This document shows positions 47,000-55,572 of a stretch of DNA of 64,000 bases, one piece after another. The stretch is from Pseudomonas sp. W4I3. GTDB taxonomy: Bacteria > Pseudomonadota > Gammaproteobacteria > Pseudomonadales > Pseudomonadaceae. Below the pieces are notes generated by a model that did not search any database, had not been told where the DNA came from, and was given only the letters and a program-made list of their open reading frames with translations. The DNA lies in the NCBI RefSeq assembly GCF_030816195.1, contig NZ_JAUSXS010000001.1:4301501-4365500 (forward strand), written 5' to 3'. Numbering within the stretch: the first letter of the stretch is position 1; each line of letters starts with the position of its first letter. Made by a program: the position numbers and the translations under genes.

Positions 47000-47428
47000 A
47001 TGATAGACTCGAACAGTGTGATAATTATTGATAAACACCCGATTGTGCGACTGGCAATCAGAGCGGTGTTAGAAAGACGAGGCATTAAAGTTCTGGCCGA
47101 CGTCAGCGACGGAGTAGACGGTCTAAGACTTGCGAACCTGTATCATCCCGATCTTGTAACTTTTGATATTGGCCAAAATCAAACAGAGGGGTTAGCAATT
47201 ATCAAACAAATGTCTTCGTTATCGAATGCTCCTAGCATGTTAATTTTTTGTACATATCCCGCAGTGCCTTGCGCAGAATATTGTTTACGGGCCGGCGCCT
47301 CCGGTTTTGTCAGTAAGCGCGCAGGCATACGCGACTTCCTTAACGCAATCGAAGCAATCTTCGCCGGTTACGATTATTTTCCATATTATGGCAGCGTCAA
47401 GCTTGGTCCAACCCCAGCAACGAAATAA
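47000..47428 (+). CDS. Receiver-only response regulator (BvgA/EvgA-like, no DNA-binding domain)
   Basis: This 142-residue protein is a receiver domain related to the full regulator at 49121. Similar stretches are RAVLERRGIKVLADVSDGVD and CLRAGASGFVSKRAGIRDFL. The phospho-acceptor is Asp56 in LVTFDIG. The acidic pair that binds magnesium is reduced to IDKHP, with Lys in place of the second Asp, so phosphorylation may be impaired. Translation stops after ...KLGPTPATK where relatives continue into a LuxR-type helix-turn-helix; no clear HTH follows downstream. It could be a phosphate sink, a decoy or a decayed duplicate. It lies downstream of the hybrid kinase. The leader AAGGTGTAGAC before the ATG is nearly repeated before the other regulator. 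Confidence 0.8.
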   Translation: MIDSNSVIIIDKHPIVRLAIRAVLERRGIKVLADVSDGVDGLRLANLYHPDLVTFDIGQNQTEGLAIIKQMSSLSNAPSMLIFCTYPAVPCAEYCLRAGASGFVSKRAGIRDFLNAIEAIFAGYDYFPYYGSVKLGPTPATK

Positions 47429-47552
47429 TCTAGAGTTCAGTTGACAGAGCTGGATGGGTATTACTCGCGCCCCATGCCATGAAGACAAGGTACGCGAGAA
47501 ATTATGTAATGGATTACTTGGACTACATCAGCAGGACAAGCATAGGATATTC

Positions 47553-49010
47553 TCAGTGGTTTTTTTCTCGGTCTAACACAGACCCACCCATAGCCTTAAT
47601 TTCCCCAAGCACAGCATCCAGGTTAACTCTTCCTGCATGACATTCAGCTCCAAGCTTTTCTGAGAGCTTTGCGTACCCATATATATAACTTCCTCGCGGA
47701 TCGGGCATTATGGAACGTCCTCTTATTTTTTCTAGGACGGAATGATGGAATGTTTTTGAGAACCCCTCAATATCCTCTGCCACATTGGCGGAACCAAAGA
47801 AACCATTTCCACCTAAAAGTTCAAGTACTGCACGCTGTTTTTCGTGCGCAGTCAGAGTCCCCTCGGTATAAATCACGCTGAGCGGATTGTTAGGCCCCCC
47901 TTTCTCATTCTTAGCTGTGGCATCCGTATAAGGCGCAAACTCTTCAAACACTTCAACCGTAGTTGTCAATTTGCTGCACAGAGCAAGGCCGGCCTCGCTA
48001 AGCCGCCCGTTGTCAAAAAATAGAGTACCGAATTTCAGGGGATCTTCTTGTGCGCACTCCATCAACAGCCTATAAACTGCAGGCGCCACTGTGTACACAA
48101 TTTTATTCGTGGGCCTAGCGAGACCGGATAGGTTGTTACGCTGTGTATCGCAAATGGCAAGAGTGTACGCCATCGCCACCATATCCTCGCATGCTGCATT
48201 ATCCGGAATTGAAAGTGCACCACTTCTCAACAGGCCTTCAATGACAGTACCAAGCCCAGGTTTTCCGTCTCTACCTATATTTGGCATAAAATCGAAAGCT
48301 GTGCCGCTGGGAATAACCGCAGCCGCAACCCGGCAAAGACTTTCTTGCCCCGTAACGTCGACCCTTGCCTCTCCGGCCAAGGTCCCCAAGGCCGCAGCCG
48401 TGGCTATCTCATTCAGCCCCCAATGCAGTTGATTGCCAATGCCAGTGCCATCTTCTTGTAGTATTTGAACGTGATCATGAAAATATGCGAGAAAACCGGC
48501 TAGACGCTCGAAAGAATGCCCTTGGAAAAAATGCAGTACGTCACTCTGCATTTCTTGTGCGTGCGCCATTCGACCGCTTGAATGGGTAGCTTTGTGATAG
48601 GACAGACGCAACGCATTCAGAGCGCCATCTAATGCGCTCTGATCGAAATGACTTTGGATTTTTTCTATAGCGCGCTGCGCTTGTTCCAAGTCGATATGAG
48701 TCAGACTGGCCAGCAAATTATTTGTGAGGCTGCTGACAATTTTATGTTTATCACATTGGTCGGGCGTGACTTCGCGTACTTGTTCCAGTAAGTTCTCTAA
48801 GTGGCCCGCCATGATCGCTGATGCTTGCCTATCCGATGCACACAACGTAAGAATATTTCCAAAATGTTCGGAACAAAACTCATCTAGCTGGCGGCTGGGA
48901 ATCCCTAGTACATTACGAATACTGCACGATGTTCGCACTGGCAGATCTGAAGTCGTTCTGGGAAACACGCCTACTGGCGGTGACCCGGCGACAACGTTTT
49001 TAACATTCAT
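47553..49010 (-). CDS. Unrecognised 485-residue protein; candidate type III effector
   Basis: This long intact gene has a good GAGGCA ribosome site 8 bases before the ATG. The N-terminal 30 residues are Ser/Thr/Pro-rich and look unstructured (MNVKNVVAGSPPVGVFPRTT), and there is no Sec signal or membrane span, a pattern common in type III substrates. The rest is predicted mixed helical, with segments such as FLAYFHDHVQILQEDGTGIG, AVIPSGTAFDFMPNIGRDGK and PRGSYIYGYAKLSEKLGAEC. I see no catalytic signature I can name. It lies between two response-regulator genes and 0.8 kb from the end of the injectisome operon, on the same strand. The effector role is inference from context only. Confidence 0.55.
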   Translation of the reverse strand: MNVKNVVAGSPPVGVFPRTTSDLPVRTSCSIRNVLGIPSRQLDEFCSEHFGNILTLCASDRQASAIMAGHLENLLEQVREVTPDQCDKHKIVSSLTNNLLASLTHIDLEQAQRAIEKIQSHFDQSALDGALNALRLSYHKATHSSGRMAHAQEMQSDVLHFFQGHSFERLAGFLAYFHDHVQILQEDGTGIGNQLHWGLNEIATAAALGTLAGEARVDVTGQESLCRVAAAVIPSGTAFDFMPNIGRDGKPGLGTVIEGLLRSGALSIPDNAACEDMVAMAYTLAICDTQRNNLSGLARPTNKIVYTVAPAVYRLLMECAQEDPLKFGTLFFDNGRLSEAGLALCSKLTTTVEVFEEFAPYTDATAKNEKGGPNNPLSVIYTEGTLTAHEKQRAVLELLGGNGFFGSANVAEDIEGFSKTFHHSVLEKIRGRSIMPDPRGSYIYGYAKLSEKLGAECHAGRVNLDAVLGEIKAMGGSVLDREKNH

Positions 49011-49120
49011 TTATTTTGCCTCAAGACGCCAAATGAGACCTGAAAGTATCAATAGCGTCTGAAGCAGGCTTTCAAATAGCGCTCATGACAGAGCTTTACC
49101 GCAAGCGGTTGTTTAAACGT

Positions 49121-49747
49121 TCATACCAGTGAATTTCTTTTCGCCAGTTCGGCCAAGCTTACAAGGCTAGAGGCGTTCAATTTTTCAAGCAAGCGTATTT
49201 TATAAGAGCTGATCGTTTTGTTGCTGATCAGTAACTCATCAGCTATTTGTTTATTCGTGTATCCCAACGCCAGATAACGAAGAACGGTGAGCTCTCGATC
49301 GGTCAGCGTACTTAACAATGTAGCCTCGTCAGATTTCCCTGCGTCATTGCGAACGTCATTGAGCGTTTGGCTAGGAAAAAAACTGTAGCCCGACAACACT
49401 GCACGCACACCAGCGAGTAGCTCCGCTGGGTCCTCCTGCTTAAACACAAAACCGGCAGCCCCAGCCCGCATGCACCTGTGGGCAAGGTAAGCAGGTTCCT
49501 GTGCACTTAGTACCAGGACTTTTGGCGGCGTTGCCAATGTCTGGATACGGGCGATTACCTCCAACCCATCGAGGTTCGGAATACCTATATCAAGCAGCAC
49601 CAGGCCAGGGTTCAGCTCTCGAGCTAAACTGACACCATCGACCCCATTGTCCGCCTCCCCCACCACCTCGTGCCCGTCACGCTCCAACAACAAACGAACA
49701 GCTAATCGTAGTATCGGATGATCATCAACAATCAGTATTTTTCCCAC
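49121..49747 (-). CDS. NarL/LuxR-type response regulator (BvgA/EvgA-like)
   Basis: This 208-residue two-domain regulator has a receiver with acidic pair VDDHP, phospho-acceptor Asp53 in LLDIGIPNLDG and Lys in VFKQED. The LuxR-type helix-turn-helix is LTDRELTVLRYLALGYTNKQ, then IADELLISNKTISSYKIRLL. Translation starts at GTG (49747), 6 bases after AGGTG. It lies 86 bases after the OrgC-like gene and may be read with the injectisome operon. It is the likely output partner for the hybrid kinase at 43057 and may control the fimbriae or the secretion system. Confidence 0.93.
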   Translation of the reverse strand: MGKILIVDDHPILRLAVRLLLERDGHEVVGEADNGVDGVSLARELNPGLVLLDIGIPNLDGLEVIARIQTLATPPKVLVLSAQEPAYLAHRCMRAGAAGFVFKQEDPAELLAGVRAVLSGYSFFPSQTLNDVRNDAGKSDEATLLSTLTDRELTVLRYLALGYTNKQIADELLISNKTISSYKIRLLEKLNASSLVSLAELAKRNSLV

Positions 49748-49833
49748 TGTCTACACCTGATAATGGTATTAAAAGATCGACTGCGCCCGCGACCTCTGAA
49801 GTGATCAGGCGCGATGTCGTCAACATTGTGAGC

Positions 49834-50259
49834 TCACCATTCGGGCAGCTCTTCAGCCACCATGAATATTTGCTGCATATATTCCTGAACCATAAATTTC
49901 GTCGAAAAAACACGAGATTGAGCCTCTGTGACACTCTTATATAGCGCTGTATCTTGGAGACTATCCTCTTTAAGGCGCTGCAGGGTCAAGGCCAAAACTG
50001 CAGCCTGGGTTTCAGTGGTGCGATAAGGATGCGCTCCATCAGCCTCAAACGCGCGTAAGCACTCGTAAACTGTTGCGCCGCTCAAACCATCGTCTGCTAT
50101 AGCCAATAACCTCTGGTAGAACGCTTCGAAATTAGGATCATCCAAAGAGGTTTTGGATAGCGCACCAACTTCAAGCACACGCTGATCCAGGTCAAGGATC
50201 GCTTCTTGAGCGGCGAGCACGGCCTGGCTACCAGCGGGGCGAATGGCACCAATGTTCAT
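49834..50259 (-). CDS. OrgC-like type III protein
   Basis: This 141-residue protein starts 4 bases inside the end of the orgB-like gene and closes the PrgHIJK-OrgABC-like set, exactly where orgC lies in SPI-1. Its size matches OrgC. The sequence is helical with conserved-looking segments (FEAFYQRLLAIADDGLSGAT, VQEYMQQIFMVAEELPEW). In Salmonella, OrgC is secreted and promotes needle assembly. I rely mainly on position and length; sequence similarity could not be scored by eye. Confidence 0.6.
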   Translation of the reverse strand: MNIGAIRPAGSQAVLAAQEAILDLDQRVLEVGALSKTSLDDPNFEAFYQRLLAIADDGLSGATVYECLRAFEADGAHPYRTTETQAAVLALTLQRLKEDSLQDTALYKSVTEAQSRVFSTKFMVQEYMQQIFMVAEELPEW

Positions 50260-50957
50260 TCCGTGATCCCTTTATTCAAACAAATCGACTCATCCAACCC
50301 GGTAAACCGCAAAATAGCAGACCGGACCTCGCCGGAAATCCGCCCGCACTGCTCCGTCAATAGACCTAATTTCACCATCAATTCCGGGGCCAGTTCTTCG
50401 CCGATAGCCCGACCATTCAGTTCGGCAAATTGTTGGTCACAACGAAATCGGTAATATTCCCCGTCGACGAATTCGACATTCATTGTGCCACTCCAATGCA
50501 AGCGTAGACGAGCCACAAACTCCTCACCACACGCATCCAAGCGTTGAGGCAATACCACGGTCATAGCTTGGTCCGAGCTGGCGTCGGCTCTGCCCTCTTT
50601 CAGCCATCTGGCAAACATGGCCTCCAAACACTCAGGCCGGCCCAGCAAGTCTGCGACTAAATCAACAGCAGTACGATGCAAGATCACCTCTAGACGCTTC
50701 TGAAGAGCACTTGCTTGACCCACTGCATGTACGACATCTTGCGCCAGGGCGCAGACGCCCTTGTCATACCCTTGGCGAAAAGCATGCTGATGAATTGCAT
50801 CCGCTTCGCACTGAGCCGCGTGGATACGGCTATTGGCTTGAGCAATCGCCTGGTCAAGAATGTCGACGGCCTGCGTTTGCTTCTGCAGATGCACTGAGGC
50901 GACCCAGACGCTATCCTCAATCAGAAGGTTATCGTGAATGGGAATAATTCTGATCAT
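50256..50957 (-). CDS. sctL: Type III stator protein SctL (OrgB-like)
   Basis: This 233-residue cytoplasmic protein has a long helical, Gln/Ala-rich N-terminal half (AVDILDQAIAQANSRIHAAQ, ADAIHQHAFRQGYDKGV) and the stator C-terminal half (TAVDLVADLLGRPECLEAMF). OrgB/SctL links the ATPase and the SctQ pod of the sorting platform. It overlaps orgA by 29 bases and orgC by 4, indicating tight coupling. The length is close to OrgB. Confidence 0.85.
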   Translation of the reverse strand: MIRIIPIHDNLLIEDSVWVASVHLQKQTQAVDILDQAIAQANSRIHAAQCEADAIHQHAFRQGYDKGVCALAQDVVHAVGQASALQKRLEVILHRTAVDLVADLLGRPECLEAMFARWLKEGRADASSDQAMTVVLPQRLDACGEEFVARLRLHWSGTMNVEFVDGEYYRFRCDQQFAELNGRAIGEELAPELMVKLGLLTEQCGRISGEVRSAILRFTGLDESICLNKGITE

Positions 50958-51489
50958 TTTGTAGAGCCAATTTAAAAATTAATAGATCAGCAGAAGGTAT
51001 CGGCTGGGTTCCCTGCAGCTCGACTATTTTCTCAGGGAAGAGTAGCGGCAGCCGTGCTACCAGTGCCTCAGGCACCCACTCTCTCCACGCCAGCAATGCG
51101 GAAAGCCCACATGCCTGGACTTGGGCCACAGACACCAAAGACGTTTTTTCCTCTTCGCGGGCTTCACGAAGCTTACAGGCTGCGAAGGCCTGGGCTTGCT
51201 CAGGCAGGCATAACCAAGTCCCTCCTTGCGCCAGGTGTTGACGCAATTGCTGCGCCCCCAGAGCCAGAGCAATATGAGGCAGGCGGTGCCAATATCTCAC
51301 CCAATGCGCATACACAGAATCAACCTCCGGCGTAGCCGGCATCGCATTGGGTAGTGCGTCAAGAAAAATCCCATTAAGCGCGCTCCGTTGCCGCGCAGAA
51401 CTAAGATTGATTGTCCTGCTCAGACGACTTGGATGTAGGTAGGCCAAAGGATCAAACATGATATGTCTCAACCGCGGGGCAAGATCCAT
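50929..51489 (-). CDS. sctK: Type III sorting-platform protein SctK (OrgA-like)
   Basis: This 186-residue protein has the start pattern of OrgA/MxiK (HIMFDPLAYLHPSRL) and continues with LGAQQLRQHLAQGGTWLCL. SctK bridges the SctD ring and SctQ in the cytoplasmic sorting platform. The ATG at 51489 overlaps the prgK-like stop (TGATG); an in-frame GTG lies one codon earlier. Position and length agree with orgA. Confidence 0.85.
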   Translation of the reverse strand: MDLAPRLRHIMFDPLAYLHPSRLSRTINLSSARQRSALNGIFLDALPNAMPATPEVDSVYAHWVRYWHRLPHIALALGAQQLRQHLAQGGTWLCLPEQAQAFAACKLREAREEEKTSLVSVAQVQACGLSALLAWREWVPEALVARLPLLFPEKIVELQGTQPIPSADLLIFKLALQNDQNYSHSR

Positions 51490-52214
51490 CACAGGTCCGC
51501 CTTAGTTTGGCGTCGCTTTACTGACCAATACCAATAAGCACTCGATAGGCCGCCTAATAAGACCATCAGAATCAGACCGCCCAGCAGGTAATTCTTATTA
51601 TGATTCGTGGGTGCCGCTGAAGGCGCAAAGTGCTGAATTTCGCTTTTAGGTGAAAGCACAACTGAAATATCGTCGTAACTGACATCCGAAAAACTGTTTT
51701 TCAAAAACCGCTTGATATCACCGATCAATAGTTGTGAGTCTACACCCCGCTCATGCACGATCAGGGCAGAAAGATGTATGGGCGAAGCCTTACGGCCTCC
51801 TTCCCCGGCATCCAGGTCATAACTGACGTGCACCCTGGCCCGGACAATCTTTTCCAGTGTGGCCAATGTTTGTTCCAGGCGTTGCTCCAAGGCTGAGAAC
51901 AATCTGGCTTTCTCTGCTCGGGGCGAAGCAACCAGCGAATCCTGTGGGAACATTTGTGCAACCTCAAGCCGAGGCTTGGGTGGCAGGTCATGCAATTGTA
52001 ACAAGTCAACTGCAGCGGTAAAATCCAACTGGCGGACGTGGACGCTATAGCCATTCTTGCCCTGATCGACTTTGACCGCCTCAATATTGTTACGCTGCAG
52101 TACAGCGATAACAGCATTTATCTGGTGCTGATCTAATCCGTCCAGCAGATCCGCCTGACGACAGCCTACCAACCCCAAGAACACCAATCCGAGTAATAGC
52201 CACCGCAGTATCAT
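51489..52214 (-). CDS. sctJ: Type III inner-ring lipoprotein SctJ (PrgK-like)
   Basis: This 241-residue protein has a lipobox (LGLVGC, lipidated Cys18), then the ring-building motifs of the YscJ/PrgK family: LDQHQINAVIAVLQRNNIEA, FSALEQRLEQTLATLEKIVR and ARVHVSYDLDAGEG. A C-terminal membrane span follows (YLLGGLILMVLLGGLSSAYW). It forms the inner-membrane ring with SctD. The ATG overlaps the sctI stop by 4 bases. Confidence 0.95.
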   Translation of the reverse strand: MILRWLLLGLVFLGLVGCRQADLLDGLDQHQINAVIAVLQRNNIEAVKVDQGKNGYSVHVRQLDFTAAVDLLQLHDLPPKPRLEVAQMFPQDSLVASPRAEKARLFSALEQRLEQTLATLEKIVRARVHVSYDLDAGEGGRKASPIHLSALIVHERGVDSQLLIGDIKRFLKNSFSDVSYDDISVVLSPKSEIQHFAPSAAPTNHNKNYLLGGLILMVLLGGLSSAYWYWSVKRRQTKADL

Positions 52215-52513
52215 GAGCGCATCAATGCCTCAACGGCCCCCACGGCCTTACGTGTAAGTGTACTGACCATGGAGATATCGAGATTATAATTCGCGGTTTG
52301 CTGTTGCAGTTCGAAGAGAACCTCTGGGTCGCTGAGCATTCCCGGACGCGACAAAATTGAGTTGATTGCGGATACATAGTGTTCTGCTTCCACGCTTTTT
52401 TCAGAAAAGGCCTGGATAAGCCGGCCTTCCAAAGATTCTGACGCATCACTGGCGGGGTTGTTTAAAAAGCTCACCTGTGCGCCAGGAGAAGCGATTAGTT
52501 CTAAGCCGGACAT
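52211..52513 (-). CDS. sctI: Type III inner rod SctI (PrgJ-like)
   Basis: This 100-residue protein matches PrgJ in length, and its C-terminal half has the rod pattern SDPEVLFELQQQTANYNLDI followed by SMVSTLTRKAVGAVEALMRS. It anchors the needle in the export apparatus. It lies between needle and inner-ring genes, as in the prgHIJK order. Confidence 0.92.
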   Translation of the reverse strand: MSGLELIASPGAQVSFLNNPASDASESLEGRLIQAFSEKSVEAEHYVSAINSILSRPGMLSDPEVLFELQQQTANYNLDISMVSTLTRKAVGAVEALMRS

Positions 52514-52583
52514 AAATACACTCTACACTTAACCAGCCCCGGTACGGGGCCCCAAGATGTGAAAAAAGGAGACCAATTAAGCA

Positions 52584-52847
52584 CTAACGGAAGTTTTGAA
52601 TAATCGCAGCATCAATATCTTTGAATACCTTTACGGTGTTCGATTGTGCGTTACGAAACAAATTATACTCCGACAACCGAGCTTGATAATCAGCAAGTAG
52701 GGAGGGATCTGAAGCATCACCCTTTAGCTTATCCAATGAAGCATCCAATGCCTTTTTAAGATCCGTCACCGACTCATCGAAATCTTGTGAAACTTCGGTC
52801 AACCAGCCGCTAGGCGCTGCCGGTTTAGGGCTATTAGTGTTTGCCAT
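52584..52847 (-). CDS. sctF: Type III needle subunit SctF (PrgI-like)
   Basis: This 87-residue helical-hairpin protein has the needle signatures WLTEVSQDFDESVTDLKKAL, the turn DASDPSLLADYQARLSEYNL and the C-terminus SNTVKVFKDIDAAIIQNFR. The P-(S/D)-x-P turn of PrgI/MxiH is recognisable as SDPS. It polymerises into the hollow needle. It is 20 bases after sctD, with AGGTAA before the ATG. Confidence 0.95.
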   Translation of the reverse strand: MANTNSPKPAAPSGWLTEVSQDFDESVTDLKKALDASLDKLKGDASDPSLLADYQARLSEYNLFRNAQSNTVKVFKDIDAAIIQNFR

Positions 52848-52867
52848 GTTTTATTACCTCAAATTTA

Positions 52868-54076
52868 TTAAGTCGGTGCGGGAAAATACCAAGAAGACGG
52901 ACTCATTTTTATATAACCTTGTGAACCTAGCTGATAGGACTTGCCTTTCAACCAATCGTCATCGAGTTCTAGCGCAAATGAAACATAACGTCCTCCCCAT
53001 TGCTGATAAAACGACTCAACCAGCTCGCGTACGTTATTTAGTTCACCGTCATTCAACGCACCTCTAACCTTAAACGTGACGCCAGCCGGGTGATGCATTC
53101 GTTCAAATGGAACAGCCAAGCGCTGCAAACCATCTTTTGCCAGTGCCTCTAGCTCCAGGTCGCTGCGTCGCTCGATTTTTACTGACTGCACATAAGGCAT
53201 GTCCTTTAACAAGAAAGTCCTAAGCGCCTCGCCAGCGGCCAAGTCTAAGTGAGCACGCTCCTTACTCAGAACCAGACGGGGAAATTCAGGATTACTCAGA
53301 TCGAGTCGATGGAATGCTAAACCGGGGTAATGACGAAGCAACTCGCCTTCAACACGCTTTGCTTCCTCGCGTATCGACATCACATCGATGCCAGTACTAT
53401 TGTTTCGCATCATGACCTGTCGCCCCCAGCTCAGCTCGCGCTCGCTTGAAGCAAACATGTAAATCTTGTCATCGCGGCCTTTAATAATTCTGTAAGGGCT
53501 GCTGACCCCGCCAACGACAGACTTCACACTCACCACTGGCGTTGGCCGGCTTTCCCACCAGAAGCAGGCGATCAATACTACGCCACTTAGTAGCATCGCA
53601 ATTACGCTCTTCACCGAGAGCCTATTAGAAATTGTCCGTGCAAACGTTTCGGGCGCAGGCTCGTCAAACAAACCGTCAACCCAGTCTGCATCCAGCGGAC
53701 GTAAAGCAATACGCAAACTACCTACACTGTGAATGACTTGATAAGTTAAAGATCGCTCTACTACTTCCTCACCGAATATACGCACCATGACGCCAGACTG
53801 TGCAGTTTCTTCAACAAGCACTTCAAAATTACTACTACTACCCTCCAGCGGTATATAAAATGAGTGCTCAGGAAAGGAAACGGCTGATTCATCGTTGAAA
53901 AATTCTCTTTCCATACCGACGACGAACAGGTTTTGTTTATCACGCAACTCATACTCACAGCCGCACAGCGGCCCATCCAGAACACGTAGCACGCAACCGA
54001 AGTCCGTGGTGCCTTGCTCTTTTTCGCCTAACAACATATTGCCCTTCCACCGTTTTACATCGCGCGATATGGACAT
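52868..54076 (-). CDS. sctD: Type III outer MS-ring protein SctD (PrgH-like)
   Basis: This 402-residue protein has a cytoplasmic FHA-like domain (residues about 25-140), one membrane span near 153-172 (SVIAMLLSGVVLIACFWW), and a periplasmic ring-building part with PYRIIKGRDDKIYMFASSER and LKGKSYQLGSQGYIKMSP. PrgH has 392 residues, so the length agrees. It forms the outer of the two inner-membrane rings. It opens the prgHIJK-orgABC-like block, 43 bases after iagB. Confidence 0.94.
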   Translation of the reverse strand: MSISRDVKRWKGNMLLGEKEQGTTDFGCVLRVLDGPLCGCEYELRDKQNLFVVGMEREFFNDESAVSFPEHSFYIPLEGSSSNFEVLVEETAQSGVMVRIFGEEVVERSLTYQVIHSVGSLRIALRPLDADWVDGLFDEPAPETFARTISNRLSVKSVIAMLLSGVVLIACFWWESRPTPVVSVKSVVGGVSSPYRIIKGRDDKIYMFASSERELSWGRQVMMRNNSTGIDVMSIREEAKRVEGELLRHYPGLAFHRLDLSNPEFPRLVLSKERAHLDLAAGEALRTFLLKDMPYVQSVKIERRSDLELEALAKDGLQRLAVPFERMHHPAGVTFKVRGALNDGELNNVRELVESFYQQWGGRYVSFALELDDDWLKGKSYQLGSQGYIKMSPSSWYFPAPT

Positions 54077-54119
54077 AGATTAATGCCAACTCGATATTAA
54101 ATCTTGATGGATAGAAGTA

Positions 54120-54575
54120 TTATCCATCAAGATTCAAATCACTGCGCATCATGTGATAACGCTCCTGGACACGCTTGGCATAACGCTGCCGTGACGTTGC
54201 CCTAGAAGCAGAACCTCCAGCGTTGTAAGCGCCGACAGCTTCCCAGCTATAGCCAAAGCGCCCAATAAACTCTTTCAGTATTGAGGCACCCACAGCGATG
54301 CTCAAGCAGGGGTCATTTAATAGTCGGCCTTCGTCGATACCCATCTCACTGAGCCACGGTAGATGGCGACTATTGATTTGCATTAAACCAATATCCCGCG
54401 AACCATCATGGTTATGATTCAGCGCATCTGTTCGCAGCGAAGACTCGACTTGTGCTATAGCAAAAAGAAGCTCTGGTTCAATGTCGTAGGACGCTCCCAC
54501 CTGTTCCCAGCAGAAAGCATCCGCCCAAGAAGGCCTTGTCAACAGTAGCAGGCCGACCAAGAGATATCGGGTCAA
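54120..54575 (-). CDS. iagB: Invasion-associated lytic transglycosylase (IagB/IpgF-like)
   Basis: This 151-residue periplasmic muramidase has a signal peptide (LTRYLLVGLLLLTRPSWADA) and an SLT domain: catalytic Glu in LLFAIAQVESSLRTDA, then GSRDIGLMQINSRHLPWL and WEAVGAYNAGGSASR. It opens the peptidoglycan for injectisome assembly. I chose the TTG at 54575 because GAGG stands 6 bases upstream and it begins directly with the signal peptide. An ATG earlier in the frame would add 22 unrelated residues. It sits between the hilA-like and prgH-like genes, as hilA-iagB in SPI-1. Confidence 0.9.
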   Translation of the reverse strand: MTRYLLVGLLLLTRPSWADAFCWEQVGASYDIEPELLFAIAQVESSLRTDALNHNHDGSRDIGLMQINSRHLPWLSEMGIDEGRLLNDPCLSIAVGASILKEFIGRFGYSWEAVGAYNAGGSASRATSRQRYAKRVQERYHMMRSDLNLDG

Positions 54576-54723
54576 AGCAGCCTCCCCGCGAACCTGGCCG
54601 ATTCTCGCAGGCGTCTTTGGCTGACAAGACAAACAGGACACTCTTCAAATAACCTGGATCCACCGGACAATGGTGCGGCGCTCGAATGGACTGCAAGTTC
54701 AACTTTTTTATATATTCTCATGC

Positions 54724-55335
54724 TTAGGCAGCACTCCGACTCGCCCCAGAAGTGAACCGTTCAATAGGCTCTGGAGCGGAGGGATTCAATCGGCGCAGTG
54801 TCAAGGTGCCGCACTGGTTGACCAGCTCTAAACACATACGTCGACCGTTCTGCAATCCACCCAGCTCATCCAGCATTTGAGTGTCGCAGATAAGTGCGGT
54901 GACAATAGACGGCGCGTGAGCGGAATCTGAACGACCACTACTGGCACCATTCGGGGTTAACTTCACAGAGTGCGCAATCGCGATCGAGTGCGTGGTTTCA
55001 GGTATGGATATAACAGGCCGAACAAACCGATAGCCTTTGCCATAGATGGTTGCGATATAACTTTTGCTATCTGACGAGCGCAGTATTTTGCGCAAGATAT
55101 AAATACAACGGCTAAGAGACTCCTCCCCCACCGCCTGATGTGGCCAGATACTATCCAGCAACCTATCCTTGCTCAGCTCCCGCCCCTCAGAGGCAAGCAA
55201 TAGTTCAAGGAGCCTGGATTCTTTAGGAGGCAAATGAACACACTCACTGCCTAACCAAAGACCTCTGTTTTTTCTCCAAACCCACTTCCCAAATGCCACA
55301 TCTTCAGTAAAAGAAGGATTAACTATGTCAGTCAC
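54724..55335 (-). CDS. HilA-like winged-helix regulator lacking the TPR region
   Basis: This 203-residue protein has an OmpR/ToxR-type winged helix (about residues 15-110): LPPKESRLLELLLASEGREL, SLSRCIYILRKILRSSDSKS and YIATIYGKGYRFVRPV. The best comparison by context is HilA, the SPI-1 master activator, which lies next to iagB and has the same domain. HilA has over 500 residues with a long C-terminal region; here only about 90 residues follow and no TPR is visible. I chose GTG 55335, with GAGG 7 bases upstream, over a TTG 33 bases earlier. It probably activates the secretion operons. Confidence 0.85.
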   Translation of the reverse strand: MTDIVNPSFTEDVAFGKWVWRKNRGLWLGSECVHLPPKESRLLELLLASEGRELSKDRLLDSIWPHQAVGEESLSRCIYILRKILRSSDSKSYIATIYGKGYRFVRPVISIPETTHSIAIAHSVKLTPNGASSGRSDSAHAPSIVTALICDTQMLDELGGLQNGRRMCLELVNQCGTLTLRRLNPSAPEPIERFTSGASRSAA

Positions 55336-55572
55336 TTTTCTAACCTCGCCAGTATAATGCGCCGCCAAAACGACTACCCAAAATCGATGGAGCTATACTA
55401 GAGGCAAGAAAGGCGCCGGGTGGATAAGAAACGACCACAATAGCGCCGGAAACATCCAGTACGACACAAGAAATTTCTGACGCACTAGTAGCGCACAGGC
55501 TCATAGAATGATTGATGCTTAAGTTGCATAATTGGATTTTTTTATTATTTTAAGACGCTTTACGGCATTACT

